A DNA stretch of 64,000 nt from contig NZ_CP063194.1 of the NCBI RefSeq assembly GCF_028609865.1, forward strand, positions 248,001 to 312,000. Direction: 5' to 3'. The notes below the pieces were generated by a model. It did no database searches, was not told the origin of the DNA, and was given only the letters and a program-made list of their open reading frames with translations. Positions 15,887 through 25,493 of this stretch are shown piece after piece. Both the position numbers and the translations under genes were made by a program. The DNA comes from Corynebacterium jeddahense. Lineage in GTDB: Bacteria > Actinomycetota > Actinomycetes > Mycobacteriales > Mycobacteriaceae. Within the stretch, counting starts at the first letter, position 1. Every line of letters starts with the position of its first letter.

Positions 15887-16684
15887 TTACCCCGCGTCGT
15901 GGAACAAGGCCGCATACACGCGCCGAAGTAGCCCCGCCGGTAGCGCGCGGTACGCGGTGCGGGCGGCGAGGTTGAACGCCGCTCGCGGCCGCGACACCAG
16001 CCCGTACGAGACCAGGTTGCGCTGCATCTGCGCCTCCGCGGCGAGCATCTCGCGGCCGGTGCGCCGGGCGAACTGCGCGTCGGTGACCTGGAAGTCGGTG
16101 AGCGGCTCGGGCAGGTTGCGCACCTGCCAGCCGCCCGCGATGAGCCGCGCGTAGAGGTCGTAGTCCTCCATGAAGTGCACGTCAACGTACCCGCCGACCT
16201 CGTTGACGGCGCGCGTGCGCAGCATCACCGACGGGTTGTTCACCGGCGAGTTCATCTTCGCGTAGGCGTGCGGGTTCTCCGGCAGCGCGCGCACCTTGCC
16301 CGTGTCGCCGGGGGTATCGCGGAACTCCTCCACGGCGGTGCCGAGCGCCCCGCACTGCGGGTGGGCCTCGAGGTACTCCAGCTGCCGGGCGAAGCGCTCG
16401 GGCTTGGCGGCGTCGTCGGAGTCCAGGCGGGCGGTGTAGTCGGCATCGATCGTCGCTAAGCCGGCTTGCGACGCCGGTCCCGCGCCCACGTTCTCCGGCA
16501 GCCAGATCACCCGGGCGTCCTGCTTCTCGACGACCTTCCGGACCCCCTCGCTCACCGGCCCGTCCGCGACGATGACGAGTTCGTCCGCGGGCCGGGTCTG
16601 CGCCGCCAGCGAGTCGAGCGCGCGCTGCAGGTCGTCGGCGTCGGTGCCGTGGTAGACGGTGACGAGTGCGGTGATGGTTGCCAT
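15887..16684 (-). CDS. GT2 glycosyltransferase
   Basis: A 265-residue GT-A family 2 transferase with an N-terminal TALVTVYHGTDADDLQRAL, a DXD-type motif ARLDSDDAAKPER, and the conserved MEDYDLYARLIAGG (ED acceptor-side block). Family members include rhamnosyl- and galactosyltransferases of surface glycans. The stop of rmlA's neighbour order (rmlA 2 bp upstream) makes a dTDP-rhamnose donor plausible but not proven. Confidence 0.82.
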   Translation of the reverse strand: MATITALVTVYHGTDADDLQRALDSLAAQTRPADELVIVADGPVSEGVRKVVEKQDARVIWLPENVGAGPASQAGLATIDADYTARLDSDDAAKPERFARQLEYLEAHPQCGALGTAVEEFRDTPGDTGKVRALPENPHAYAKMNSPVNNPSVMLRTRAVNEVGGYVDVHFMEDYDLYARLIAGGWQVRNLPEPLTDFQVTDAQFARRTGREMLAAEAQMQRNLVSYGLVSRPRAAFNLAARTAYRALPAGLLRRVYAALFHDAG

Positions 16685-16686
16685 GG

Positions 16687-17550
16687 TCAGTCCCTTGCTG
16701 CGTCGAGGAGGTAGCGGCCGTAGCCGGACTTCATCACGGGCAGCGCGAGCGCCTCGAGCTGCGCGGCGTCGATGAAGCCCTCGCGGTAGGCGGCGACCTC
16801 GGGGGAGCCGATGACGGTGCCGGTGCGTTTTTGCAGCACCTCGACGTACGCGCTGGCCTCGCTCATCGAGTCGATGGTGCCGGTGTCCAGCCACACGTCG
16901 CCGCGGTGCAGGCGGTGGACCTTGAGGTCGCCGCGTTGGAGGTACGCCTCGTTGACGGAGGTGATCTCGAGCTCCCCGCGCGCGGACGGTGCGATGGATT
17001 TCGCGATCTCCACCACGCTGTTGTCGTAGAAGTAGAGGCCGACGACGGCGAAGTTGGACTTCGGCTCGGCGGGCTTCTCCTCGATCGACAGGGCGGTGCC
17101 GTCGGCGTCGAACTCGACGACGCCGTAGCGCTGCGGGTCGGACACCTCGTAGGCGAAGATCGCGCCGCCGTCGATGTCGCGGATCTGCCCGAGTACCCCG
17201 GACAGGCCGGCGCCGTCGAAGATGTTGTCGCCGAGCACGAGGGCGACCGAGTCGCCGCCGATGAAGTCCTCGCCGATGAGGAAGGCCTGCGCCAGGCCCT
17301 CAGGCCTCGGCTGCTCGGCGTAGTGGAGCATGATGCCGAGGCGTGAGCCGTCGCCAAGCAAACGCTCGAAGTTCGGCCTGTCCTCCGGCGTGGTGATGAT
17401 GAGGATCTCCCGGATACCCGCGCCGATGAGCGTGGACAGCGGGTAGTAGATCATCGGCTTGTCGTAGATGGGCATGAGCTGCTTCGAGATGCCCTGGGTG
17501 ATCGGGTAGAGGCGCGTGCCCGAGCCGCCGGCGAGGATGATGCCCTTCAT
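16687..17550 (-). CDS. rmlA: Glucose-1-phosphate thymidylyltransferase
   Basis: A 287-residue enzyme, the full family length, making dTDP-glucose from dTTP and glucose-1-phosphate, the first step to dTDP-L-rhamnose. The signature [11 protein letters not shown] follows the start, and [22 protein letters not shown] and [12 protein letters not shown] are all present. rmlCD and rmlB are 3-5 kb away on the same strand. Rhamnose links arabinogalactan to peptidoglycan in this clade, so the pathway is expected to be essential. Confidence 0.93.
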   Translation of the reverse strand: MKGIILAGGSGTRLYPITQGISKQLMPIYDKPMIYYPLSTLIGAGIREILIITTPEDRPNFERLLGDGSRLGIMLHYAEQPRPEGLAQAFLIGEDFIGGDSVALVLGDNIFDGAGLSGVLGQIRDIDGGAIFAYEVSDPQRYGVVEFDADGTALSIEEKPAEPKSNFAVVGLYFYDNSVVEIAKSIAPSARGELEITSVNEAYLQRGDLKVHRLHRGDVWLDTGTIDSMSEASAYVEVLQKRTGTVIGSPEVAAYREGFIDAAQLEALALPVMKSGYGRYLLDAARD

Positions 17551-17596
17551 GAGGTGCGAGTCTAGCGGGGCCGGGGAGCGGTAACGCGCACGCGAA

Positions 17597-17638
17597 ACGC
17601 CCGACGCCGTCTCGCGCGAGCGCGGTGGCGTTGGGCGT
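17597..17638 (-). terminator. Hairpin downstream of the secreted anchored protein
   Basis: ACGCCCGACGCC and GGCGTTGGGCGT pair with one mismatch around a GC-rich loop, followed on the minus strand by TTTCG. It sits between the gene ending at 17652 and rmlA, so rmlA likely has its own promoter. Confidence 0.5.
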
Positions 17639-17651
17639 GCAGGCCCTGCGA

Positions 17652-18608
17652 CTAGTTCAGACCGGGGATCTGGATGCCGAGCTGCGGCGCGGCGACGACC
17701 ACGAGGCCGATCACTGCCAGCAGCGCTGCGATCACGCCGAAGATGATGCCGGCGGTGGAGGAACCCTGCTCCTTCGCGGCGTGGTCACCGGTCGACGGCT
17801 TCGTGTCCGTGTTCGGCTTGGACTGTGTGGAGTCGCCCGTCGACGGCTGAGTGTTCGGCTTCGGTGCCGGCTTCTCGGTGTTCTTCAGCCAGGTCATGGA
17901 CGTGTTGCCGCCGCGGAGGCAAGCATCGCCGGCCTGGGCGTAGAAGGTGAGAAATGGGTCGTAATTTCGGAGTACGGCGCCGGTTTCGGTCTTGGCAAGC
18001 GCCTTGTAAAACGATTGCATATTCGCTGAATCCCCGAGGGTCCCGCCGAAACCGTAAAGAAGCGTGAACAAGATGACGACGTAATTCGCGTCTTGCCCTT
18101 CGTCCGGAACGGCATCGACCGAGCGTGCCTCCACCTCCATCGAGTCCTCGATTGCGGAAGTCTTGGTTTGCTGGTGGACAAAACTCTGGCCGTATTCGGC
18201 TTTCGCGCGGGCTTTGAGGTACGACTGAGCAAGTTCGTCCGTCATGCCCGCCATAGCCAGCAGTGAACGGTGATACCTCGTATCGAGGTTGCGGTATGCA
18301 GCGTCGAACGCCGCTTCGCTCGTGTACCCGGACAGCTCATTCTTGTGCGCTGCGACGAAGTTGTCGCCATAGCCTCGCACGTTATATGCCTGCTCGATGG
18401 CCAAGGCGATGTCGCGGTAGGACTTCCAGGCCGGGAAACTGTCTAATGCCGTTTCAATGCGCTTGAGGTCGGCCTTCTCAGCAGCAGTGAACGTGACCTT
18501 GCACTTGTTCTGGTCTAGCGGGCCAACCTGTGCAGCGTGTGCGGGGACGACGGAGGACAAGGCGACAGCAGAGGCGGTCGCAAGGGCGACGAGGCGGGAC
18601 TTCTTCAT
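17652..18608 (-). CDS. Secreted, C-terminally membrane-anchored protein of unknown function
   Basis: A 318-residue protein with a Sec signal peptide ([20 protein letters not shown], cut near AHA-AQ), a helical ectodomain with two cysteines (NKCKVTF and DACLRG, probably a disulfide), a Pro/Thr/Ser linker with [18 protein letters not shown], and one membrane helix near residues 288-310 ([20 protein letters not shown]) ending in a short tail. I do not recognise the family. The design suggests a surface-exposed sensor or adhesin. Its codons, with many AT-ending ones in the middle, differ from rmlA, hinting at a different history. Confidence 0.7.
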   Translation of the reverse strand: MKKSRLVALATASAVALSSVVPAHAAQVGPLDQNKCKVTFTAAEKADLKRIETALDSFPAWKSYRDIALAIEQAYNVRGYGDNFVAAHKNELSGYTSEAAFDAAYRNLDTRYHRSLLAMAGMTDELAQSYLKARAKAEYGQSFVHQQTKTSAIEDSMEVEARSVDAVPDEGQDANYVVILFTLLYGFGGTLGDSANMQSFYKALAKTETGAVLRNYDPFLTFYAQAGDACLRGGNTSMTWLKNTEKPAPKPNTQPSTGDSTQSKPNTDTKPSTGDHAAKEQGSSTAGIIFGVIAALLAVIGLVVVAAPQLGIQIPGLN

Positions 18609-18701
18609 GGAAGGCTCCTGAGGAATGGGTGTTGACCGGATAAGTATAAACCTCCGGCAACCTGCACGCGCGCTGTCGCGAAATCAACTTGCCACCTGCT
18701 T

Positions 18702-18747
18702 AACACTCCACATACCACTGTGGGAAGTAGGTGTTATGTGGAGTGTT
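18702..18747. repeat. Palindrome copy 1, downstream of the Schlafen-type gene
   Basis: Arms of 17 bp (18702-18718 and 18731-18747) with one mismatch around the loop TGTGGGAAGTAG. The same loop and nearly the same arms occur at 20200-20245. The element ends 7 bp from the stop codon at 18754. The two copies differ by paired changes (CCACATA/TATGTGG here, CAACATA/TATGTTG there) that keep the arms complementary. Confidence 0.85.
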
Positions 18748-18753
18748 ATGTTG

Positions 18754-20187
18754 CTACCGAGTCCGACGGTAGCGCTGGCGAGGGCTGCGCTGTGGCTCAG
18801 TTGGCTCGGCGAGTCCCTGTTCCAAAAGCTGGTTGAGGGCCTTCTGGACGGCGGTTCGGCTGAGCCCAGTGGTCTCCTTGAGTTCCGTCGTGGACCAGGA
18901 CGCGCGCTCGTTGAGTAGGCGGTTAACCTGCTCGTACGCTGTTTCGTGCGTCTCTGTGACCGCCACTTTCCGCTTGTGGAATCTCACCGTGAAATGCGTC
19001 AGCGTATTCGTAAATTCAGGGGGTGGCATCAGTGCCTCCGCGGTCGCAGACCTCATCACCGCGATTCCGGTTCCACGGTTCTCCGCGACTGTGCCGCCGC
19101 CGGAGAAATGCATGTCCTCGAGGAACGTCGAAAGAAGTTGGTTCCGCGACGTTGATACACCTGGCTGTCCGAGGTTTTCGGGGGTCACACCTCCGAATAG
19201 CCCGCCCGGGTTGGAGATTTCTAGTCGGTCCACATACATGTCGATCTGCACCGGGGTGCCAAGCGCAGTGGGGGAGTAGTCGCGGTGCATTAAGGCATTC
19301 ACGAGTGCTTCTCGTACCGCAACCGCGGGATAGTCGGGAACGTCCTTACGAAAGACCCCCTCGATAAGCCCGGCAGTGCGCATATTCTTTTCGACGAGCC
19401 GGACGCCCTCGTCAACCATCTCTGGGATTGGCCCCGTGATGCGGGCGCTGTCGAGGAGGCGAAACCCCTCAGTCACGTCCCCCTTCCCTGTGCCCGGGTA
19501 AAGGGCGAACGTCACCGCGAGGCGGGGGTAGTACTGCTGCGGGTACTCGCCCATCGTGAGCAGCGACGCCAGCGTCGGGTGCTCCCCGCGCATGACTTGA
19601 AGGCGTTGAAGCGCAGTCGGCATCCCGTCGGCAAACGTCTTCGCCCGCGCCGCCTGCTGCTTCTCCGTGAAGCTGGAGAGCAGTTGTGCATCGAGGTCTG
19701 CGAGGGAAGCTTCGTCCACTGGTGTGCGGTCCCACGACGGTTGGCCCTTGTTTTCGACGATTCGATCCACTTCATATTGGGTGAGCTTGCGTTCGCTTTC
19801 TCCCGCTCTCACGTAGCTGCCCTTGTACAGTCCACGGTCCGTGACGTAGCAGGGTTTATCCTGCAGTTCCATCTCCGGCACCTCGGCGACGAGAACTTGA
19901 CCAGACTCAAACGGCACGGTGGAAATCTCAGCCCGGACCGGCGGGGTGAGTTTCTCGCAATACGTCGTCAGCGCGTCGCGCGCCGCTTTCGGATCGAAGT
20001 CCGGGACCGGGGTGAATCCGCTGGCTTCGCTCAGCCCGGCAATGATGATCCCGCCGCCTTGGTTGGAAAACGCGCTTAGCGTCTCAAGGACGTTTTTCCC
20101 GATGCCTGACTTCGCCTCCACGCGAGAGCTCTCAGAGCCGATCGCGCGGAGCTGCGCGACGATCTCCGCCACCTCCTGCTGTAACAT
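18754..20187 (-). CDS. Schlafen/AlbA_2-domain ATP-binding protein with C-terminal HTH
   Basis: A 477-residue protein. Residues ~10-130 form an AlbA_2 (Schlafen) domain: SSRVEAKSGIGKNVLETLSA, then GGGIIIAGLSE. Residues ~290-410 resemble the HATPase_c_4 region: VREALVNALMHRDYS, EISNPGGLFGG, and NRGTGIAVM. The last ~60 residues form a winged HTH (STTELKETTGLSRTAVQKAL). Such proteins are annotated as transcriptional regulators or ATPases, some in defence settings. The start is ATG 20187 (MLQQEVAEI), inside repeat sequence and without a clear ribosome site, so a leaderless message is possible; ATG 20211 is an alternative. The gene splits the rml locus. Confidence 0.8.
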   Translation of the reverse strand: MLQQEVAEIVAQLRAIGSESSRVEAKSGIGKNVLETLSAFSNQGGGIIIAGLSEASGFTPVPDFDPKAARDALTTYCEKLTPPVRAEISTVPFESGQVLVAEVPEMELQDKPCYVTDRGLYKGSYVRAGESERKLTQYEVDRIVENKGQPSWDRTPVDEASLADLDAQLLSSFTEKQQAARAKTFADGMPTALQRLQVMRGEHPTLASLLTMGEYPQQYYPRLAVTFALYPGTGKGDVTEGFRLLDSARITGPIPEMVDEGVRLVEKNMRTAGLIEGVFRKDVPDYPAVAVREALVNALMHRDYSPTALGTPVQIDMYVDRLEISNPGGLFGGVTPENLGQPGVSTSRNQLLSTFLEDMHFSGGGTVAENRGTGIAVMRSATAEALMPPPEFTNTLTHFTVRFHKRKVAVTETHETAYEQVNRLLNERASWSTTELKETTGLSRTAVQKALNQLLEQGLAEPTEPQRSPRQRYRRTR

Positions 20188-20199
20188 AACACCCAACTT

Positions 20200-20245
20200 A
20201 ACACTCAACATAACACTGTGGGAAGTAGGTGTTATGTTGAGTGTT
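20200..20245. repeat. Palindrome copy 2, at the promoter of the Schlafen-type gene
   Basis: Perfect 17-bp arms (20200-20216, 20229-20245) around TGTGGGAAGTAG. Downstream toward the gene a further half-unit (GTTGGGTGTTATGTT on the minus strand) contains the start codon. The position over the presumed transcription start fits an operator; the second copy beyond the stop codon fits a recombination or cassette boundary. Confidence 0.85.
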
Positions 20246-20264
20246 ATGTTGCTATAACCCCTGT

Positions 20265-21587
20265 TCAGCGCAGCGCGACGTAGAGGGCGAGCGCCGCCCG
20301 CCAGTTGGAGGGTGCGAAGCCGGTCGCCTTGATCTTGTCCAGCGCGAGCGTCGATTCGCGCGGCCGCGGCGCCTCGGCGCCGAACTCCGCGCCGTACTGC
20401 TCGGTGGTCACGGGGTGCACGTCGGACGGGTCGCAGCCCATCGCGATGTAGACGGCCATCGCGATCTCGTCGCGCGTGGCGGCGTCGCCGTCGGACGAGA
20501 TGTTGTACACGCCGTACTCCGCGCCCGTGGCCAGCAGGTGCGCGATGCCCTTCGCCAGGTCCTCGGCGTAGGTGGGCCGCCCGCGCTGGTCGCACACCAC
20601 CTTCGGCGACACGCCCCGCTGCGCGAGGTCCGCCATCGTCGCCATGAAGTTCTTGCCCTCGCCGAACACCCAGCTCGTGCGCACGACGTAGTGCCTGCGG
20701 GCGACCTGCGCCGCCGTGTCGCCAGCCGCCTTCGACGCGCCGTACGCGCTCAGCGGCGATGCGGTCTCGGCCTCGTCGTGCACCTCGAGCGCGCCGTCGA
20801 AGATGTAGTCGCTGGAGACGTGCACGAGCGTGAGGTCGTGGGCATTGCTTATCGACGCAAGCTTCGCCGGAGCGTCCGCATTCACCCTCCATGCCCCGGC
20901 CCGGTCGTTCTCCGCGCCGTTGACGTCGTTGTACGCGGCGCAGTTCACGATCGCCCAGTACCCGGACCAATCCAGCTCCGGCGGGCGCGTGATGTCAAAC
21001 TCCGCGTGGCCGATAAAGTGCGCCTCCGCATCCGTCCACACCTTGCGCAACGCCCGGCCGAGCTGGCCGTCCGCGCCCGTGACGAGGATGCGGCGCGGGG
21101 GGAGCGGGACGGCGTCGCAAAGCATGGGGTGCGAAAGGTCCTTCTCGGAGAGCTCGGTGGGTGTCAGCGGCCAGTCGATCTCCCGGTACGAGCAGAACGC
21201 GCCGCCGGGGGAGTAGCGCTGGTTGACCAGGTAGATGTACGTCGTCGCGTCCTCGAGCGCCTGGAAGCCGTTGGCCACGCCGCGCGGGACGAACACGGCG
21301 GTGTCCGGCCCGATCTCGCAGGTGAACTTCTCGCCGTACGTGGGCGAGCCCTCGCGCATATCCACCCACGCGCCGAAAACGCGCCCGGTGGCCACCGAGA
21401 CCCACTTGTCCCACGGCTCGGCGTGCATGCCGCGGGTGGCGCCGCGCCGGGCGTTGAAGCTCACGTTCTGCTGCCGCGGCGAGAGCTTCTGGCCGGCCCA
21501 GTTCTCCTTGAACCAGCCGCGGTTATCCTCGTGCAGGGTGAGGTGGTGGACCTCGAGGCCTTCAATGGGAGGGTTGTGGCTATTCAC
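20265..21587 (-). CDS. rmlCD: Fused dTDP-4-dehydrorhamnose 3,5-epimerase / reductase
   Basis: A 440-residue fusion. Residues 1-~165 are the RmlC cupin (EDNRGWFKENW, NVSFNARRGATRGMHAEPWDKWV with the catalytic His). Residues ~168-440 are the RmlD short-chain reductase (ILVTGADGQLGRAL, VHVSSDYIFDG, YGASKAAGD). Together they turn dTDP-4-keto-6-deoxyglucose into dTDP-L-rhamnose. The RmlC-RmlD fusion is known in corynebacteria. It lies downstream of rmlB but two small unknown genes intervene. Confidence 0.92.
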   Translation of the reverse strand: MNSHNPPIEGLEVHHLTLHEDNRGWFKENWAGQKLSPRQQNVSFNARRGATRGMHAEPWDKWVSVATGRVFGAWVDMREGSPTYGEKFTCEIGPDTAVFVPRGVANGFQALEDATTYIYLVNQRYSPGGAFCSYREIDWPLTPTELSEKDLSHPMLCDAVPLPPRRILVTGADGQLGRALRKVWTDAEAHFIGHAEFDITRPPELDWSGYWAIVNCAAYNDVNGAENDRAGAWRVNADAPAKLASISNAHDLTLVHVSSDYIFDGALEVHDEAETASPLSAYGASKAAGDTAAQVARRHYVVRTSWVFGEGKNFMATMADLAQRGVSPKVVCDQRGRPTYAEDLAKGIAHLLATGAEYGVYNISSDGDAATRDEIAMAVYIAMGCDPSDVHPVTTEQYGAEFGAEAPRPRESTLALDKIKATGFAPSNWRAALALYVALR

Positions 21588-21596
21588 GGCGCGCGA

Positions 21597-21755
21597 CTAG
21601 AAACCCAGAATCTTCCGAGAAGCCCGAGTATTGGATTCTGCGCGCTTCCGGGCCTTTTCCGCATTGACCCTGCGGCTCGCTTCAAGCCGCTGTCGGAGAG
21701 CATCAACGGTTTGTTGATCCAGTTGGATTGCCTTTGCGGGATAGCTGGTGCTCAT
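21597..21755 (-). CDS. Small basic protein, second gene of an unknown cassette
   Basis: The start is taken at ATG 21755 (MSTSYPAKAI), 8 nt after AAAGGAG; an ATG at 21779 precedes that ribosome site. The 52-residue product is mostly helical and strongly basic at the end (EASRRVNAEKARKRAE). It begins 20 bp after the stop of a 73-residue gene and ends 9 bp before rmlCD. I do not recognise it. Size, charge and pairing could fit a toxin-antitoxin or nucleic-acid-binding protein, without direct evidence. Confidence 0.5.
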   Translation of the reverse strand: MSTSYPAKAIQLDQQTVDALRQRLEASRRVNAEKARKRAESNTRASRKILGF

Positions 21756-21775
21756 CTCACTCACTCCTTTGTGGG

Positions 21776-21997
21776 TCATAGTCGGTCGGCGGCATCCCGA
21801 AACGCTGCGAGCAAGCGTGCCGTTGTCAGAAGATTGGCCTCATCTCGCTCATCAAAATCCATGCTCATCGTGGTATCTACGGTGAGCAAACCATACGCCA
21901 GGCTACCACCTGATCCCGAAACTGAAGCCGACACTGTTATCCCATTTTGGCGTTCAGTTTCCGCATTGGACCGCCACCAGTAGTAGCTTTCGCCCAT
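21776..21997 (-). CDS. Small unknown protein, first gene of the cassette in the rml operon
   Basis: A 73-residue acidic protein (MGESYYWWRSNAE, a Gly/Ser-rich middle, then an acidic-to-Ala helix MDFDERDEANLLTTARLLAA). AAGGGGGAATT lies upstream at a long spacing. It is 35 bp after the rmlB stop and co-oriented with it. The local sequence is less GC-rich than rmlB or rmlCD, consistent with an inserted pair. No family recognised. Confidence 0.5.
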   Translation of the reverse strand: MGESYYWWRSNAETERQNGITVSASVSGSGGSLAYGLLTVDTTMSMDFDERDEANLLTTARLLAAFRDAADRL

Positions 21998-22032
21998 GCC
22001 CCATAATTCCCCCTTTTTCCCAGGTCAGTGTA

Positions 22033-23013
<981 letters not shown>

Positions 23014-24198
23014 CTACTTTACAAGCCCGACCGCGTGCACCAGCGCGCCCGCGATCGGCCCGGCGAACAGTGCGGCGATGACCGCGGTGGTCACGCCCCA
23101 CGGCGCGTAAAACAGCACCCCGAACGCGGTGAGCGTGGCCACAACCCAGCCGGCGACGTAAATCGCGTGCTTTTCCAGCGCGAGCACGGCCACGCCCGTG
23201 ATCATGAGCATGCCCATGAACGCCGAGGCGAGCGTGAGCAGGCCGAGCGTGAGCCCGCCGACGTAGAGCTCCGGCTTGAACGCCGCGCGCAGGATCCACG
23301 GGCCGATGAGCCACGCCGCGCCGAAGCCGGCCACGCCGAGGCCGAGCACCGCGCCGATGGGGGCGGCCAGGGCGGCGAAGATCTGGCCACGACGCTCGAC
23401 GAAGCGCACCACGAGCGCGGACTGGAAGCGCTGCAGCGGCACGAGCACCGGCGCGCGGGTGAGCATGACGGCGTTGTTCAGCGCCGCGACCGCGACGGAG
23501 ACCTCCGGGTCGAACGAGGGGAACGCGGCGCTCACGGCGGTGGGGAAGCCGGTGATGAGCGCGGCGGACGCGCCGGAGGCGACCATGGCGGAGCACACGC
23601 GGCGTACGAACGCGGCGCGGTCGACGTCGAGGGTGACCTTCACCGGGTCCACGGCGAGGATGGCGATCCAGCTCAGCGCGCCGACGACGGTGATGCACAT
23701 GAAGTCGAACAGACCCCCGCCGAGCGCCCAGGCGACGAGCGCGAGCACGAGCCGCACGCCGGAGTCGAGCGCGACGAGCGCCGCGTAGCGCGCCCACAGC
23801 CCCGCGCCGGAGAGTACGCCGGAGAGCACCGCCTGGAACGCGTAGCTGAGCAGGCCGAACGCGAGCAGCGTGGTGGCGGCGTCGGGGTCGCGCGGCACGA
23901 GCGCGTCCATGCCGAAGTAGCCACAGACGAACACGAGCAGCGCCACCACGCAGCCGATCGCCGCGCCGATCGCCCACGGGTTCGCGGTGCCGCGCACGCG
24001 CGTCTCGCGTGACGACGCCACGGCGCGCGTCGTCTCGTGCGTAATCCCGTCGATCAGGCCGGTGCAGGCGAAAAAGAGCCCCCAGTACGCGGTGAAGTAG
24101 CGGTAGCCGTTCTCCACGTCCATCGCCCAGCCGGCGATCCACATGACGATGAAGCCGCTGGCCGCGGCGAAGACGGTGGCGTAGGAGAGGTGCTTCAT
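23014..24198 (-). CDS. Polytopic membrane protein, polysaccharide flippase-like
   Basis: A 394-residue protein with about 10-12 hydrophobic helices and an N-terminus inside the membrane from the first residues (MKHLSYATVFAAASGFIVMW). Length and layout match Wzx/MOP-type polysaccharide exporters of the actinobacterial rml loci. No soluble domain is present. Its ATG overlaps the stop of the upstream M1 peptidase by 4 bp. It likely moves a lipid-linked glycan across the membrane; the family assignment is by topology and context. Confidence 0.68.
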   Translation of the reverse strand: MKHLSYATVFAAASGFIVMWIAGWAMDVENGYRYFTAYWGLFFACTGLIDGITHETTRAVASSRETRVRGTANPWAIGAAIGCVVALLVFVCGYFGMDALVPRDPDAATTLLAFGLLSYAFQAVLSGVLSGAGLWARYAALVALDSGVRLVLALVAWALGGGLFDFMCITVVGALSWIAILAVDPVKVTLDVDRAAFVRRVCSAMVASGASAALITGFPTAVSAAFPSFDPEVSVAVAALNNAVMLTRAPVLVPLQRFQSALVVRFVERRGQIFAALAAPIGAVLGLGVAGFGAAWLIGPWILRAAFKPELYVGGLTLGLLTLASAFMGMLMITGVAVLALEKHAIYVAGWVVATLTAFGVLFYAPWGVTTAVIAALFAGPIAGALVHAVGLVK

Positions 24199-25448
24199 GG
24201 GCAGTCGGGCAGCTCGGGGCGGCGCACCCAGGCGTCGAGCACCGCGTCGACGGTCGCGGCGTCGGCGCCGGCTCGGGTGAACGCGTTGGCGAGGTCGAAC
24301 GGCTCGACCACGCCGTGCGCGTTCGTGGCGGTGTAGTCGCGGACGGCGGTGAAGAACGTGGTGTCGCCGAAGGTGCGTCGCAACGCATGGAGCGTGATGG
24401 CGCCGCGCTTGTACACGCGGTCGTCGAACATGTTGCGCGGGCCCGGGTCGGCGAGGGTAAAGCGCATGGGGGTGAGCTGGTCGTAGTGGGCGCGCACGGA
24501 GGCGTCGATAGGCGTCTGCCCCGCGAAATCCGCCCACAGCCACTCGGCGTAGCAGGCGAAGCCCTCGTTGAGCCAGATGTCCTCCCACTGCGCGAGGCCG
24601 AGCGAGTTGCCGAACCACTGGTGCGCGAGCTCGTGCGCGATGAGGCGCTCGTGGTGGTGGAGGTGGTTCACGCCAAAAATGGACAGCCCCTGCGCCTCGA
24701 GGGGGATCTCCAGCGAGTCCTCGTGCACGACCGCCTGGTAGTCCTCGAAGGGGTAGGGGCCGAAGACGGTCTCGAAGTAGTCGAGCATCGCCTGCTGCTT
24801 CGCCAGGTCCCCGACATCCGTCCCCGGCACCCAGGCGAGCGTGTTGCGCCCGAGCGCGATGCGCTGGAACTGGCCGACCTGCACCGTGGCAAGGTAGGTC
24901 GCCATCGGTCGCGCGGTGGTGTTGGTCACGGCGACGTAGCCGCGGTCCGCGCGCACGTTGAAGGTGTAGGTGGCCTTCTCGTCCGGCGTGTCGTCACAGG
25001 GCAACCACGTCGGCGCGCCGTTCGGCTGGTTCGCGGTGAGCGCGCCGTTGTTGAGCTCCTCCCAGCCGAGCTCGCCCCACGCCGTGCGGCGCGGCCGCGG
25101 CACCCCGCCGTAGCGGATGGTGAGCTGGAACTCGGTGTCCACCGGCACCGGCTCGGCGAACGTGATGTGGAGCTTGCCACCGGATTGCTTGAAGCGCTTC
25201 ACGCCGATGCGTAGCGACGACTCCACGCGCCGCACCGCCAACCCCGGCGCGAGGTCGAGCGACATGGTGCGCATCTCGCGCCAGGTAGTCAGCGTCAGCG
25301 TGGCGGTGGCGTCGAGCCGGTTGGGCACGACCCGATAATCCGCGTCGAGGTCGTAGTGCGTGACGTGGAAGCCCAGGTTGAACTCCACCCCCGTGTAGCG
25401 GTCGCGGGTGCCGGGGATCGGGGTGGTGCGGAGCCTGAGGTTGTTCAT
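24195..25448 (-). CDS. M1-family metallopeptidase (aminopeptidase N-like)
   Basis: A 417-residue protein, short for M1 peptidases but complete through the catalytic domain: an N-terminal beta domain, a GGVPRPRRTAWG segment in place of the usual GAMEN region, then HELAHQWFGN (zinc-binding HExxH) and WLNEGFA with the third ligand Glu. No signal peptide is seen, so it is likely cytoplasmic. It would remove N-terminal residues from peptides. It opens a minus-strand run through the flippase-like gene and rmlB. Confidence 0.85.
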   Translation of the reverse strand: MNNLRLRTTPIPGTRDRYTGVEFNLGFHVTHYDLDADYRVVPNRLDATATLTLTTWREMRTMSLDLAPGLAVRRVESSLRIGVKRFKQSGGKLHITFAEPVPVDTEFQLTIRYGGVPRPRRTAWGELGWEELNNGALTANQPNGAPTWLPCDDTPDEKATYTFNVRADRGYVAVTNTTARPMATYLATVQVGQFQRIALGRNTLAWVPGTDVGDLAKQQAMLDYFETVFGPYPFEDYQAVVHEDSLEIPLEAQGLSIFGVNHLHHHERLIAHELAHQWFGNSLGLAQWEDIWLNEGFACYAEWLWADFAGQTPIDASVRAHYDQLTPMRFTLADPGPRNMFDDRVYKRGAITLHALRRTFGDTTFFTAVRDYTATNAHGVVEPFDLANAFTRAGADAATVDAVLDAWVRRPELPDCP

Positions 25449-25493
25449 CGGAGGGGAAGTCTAGCCCAGCCGGTGTTCACCCCGGGACGGGCG

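Noticed and set aside
18601..18753. A small gene in the gap containing palindrome copy 1
   Set aside because: The short frames there have no ribosome site and are explained by the inverted repeat.
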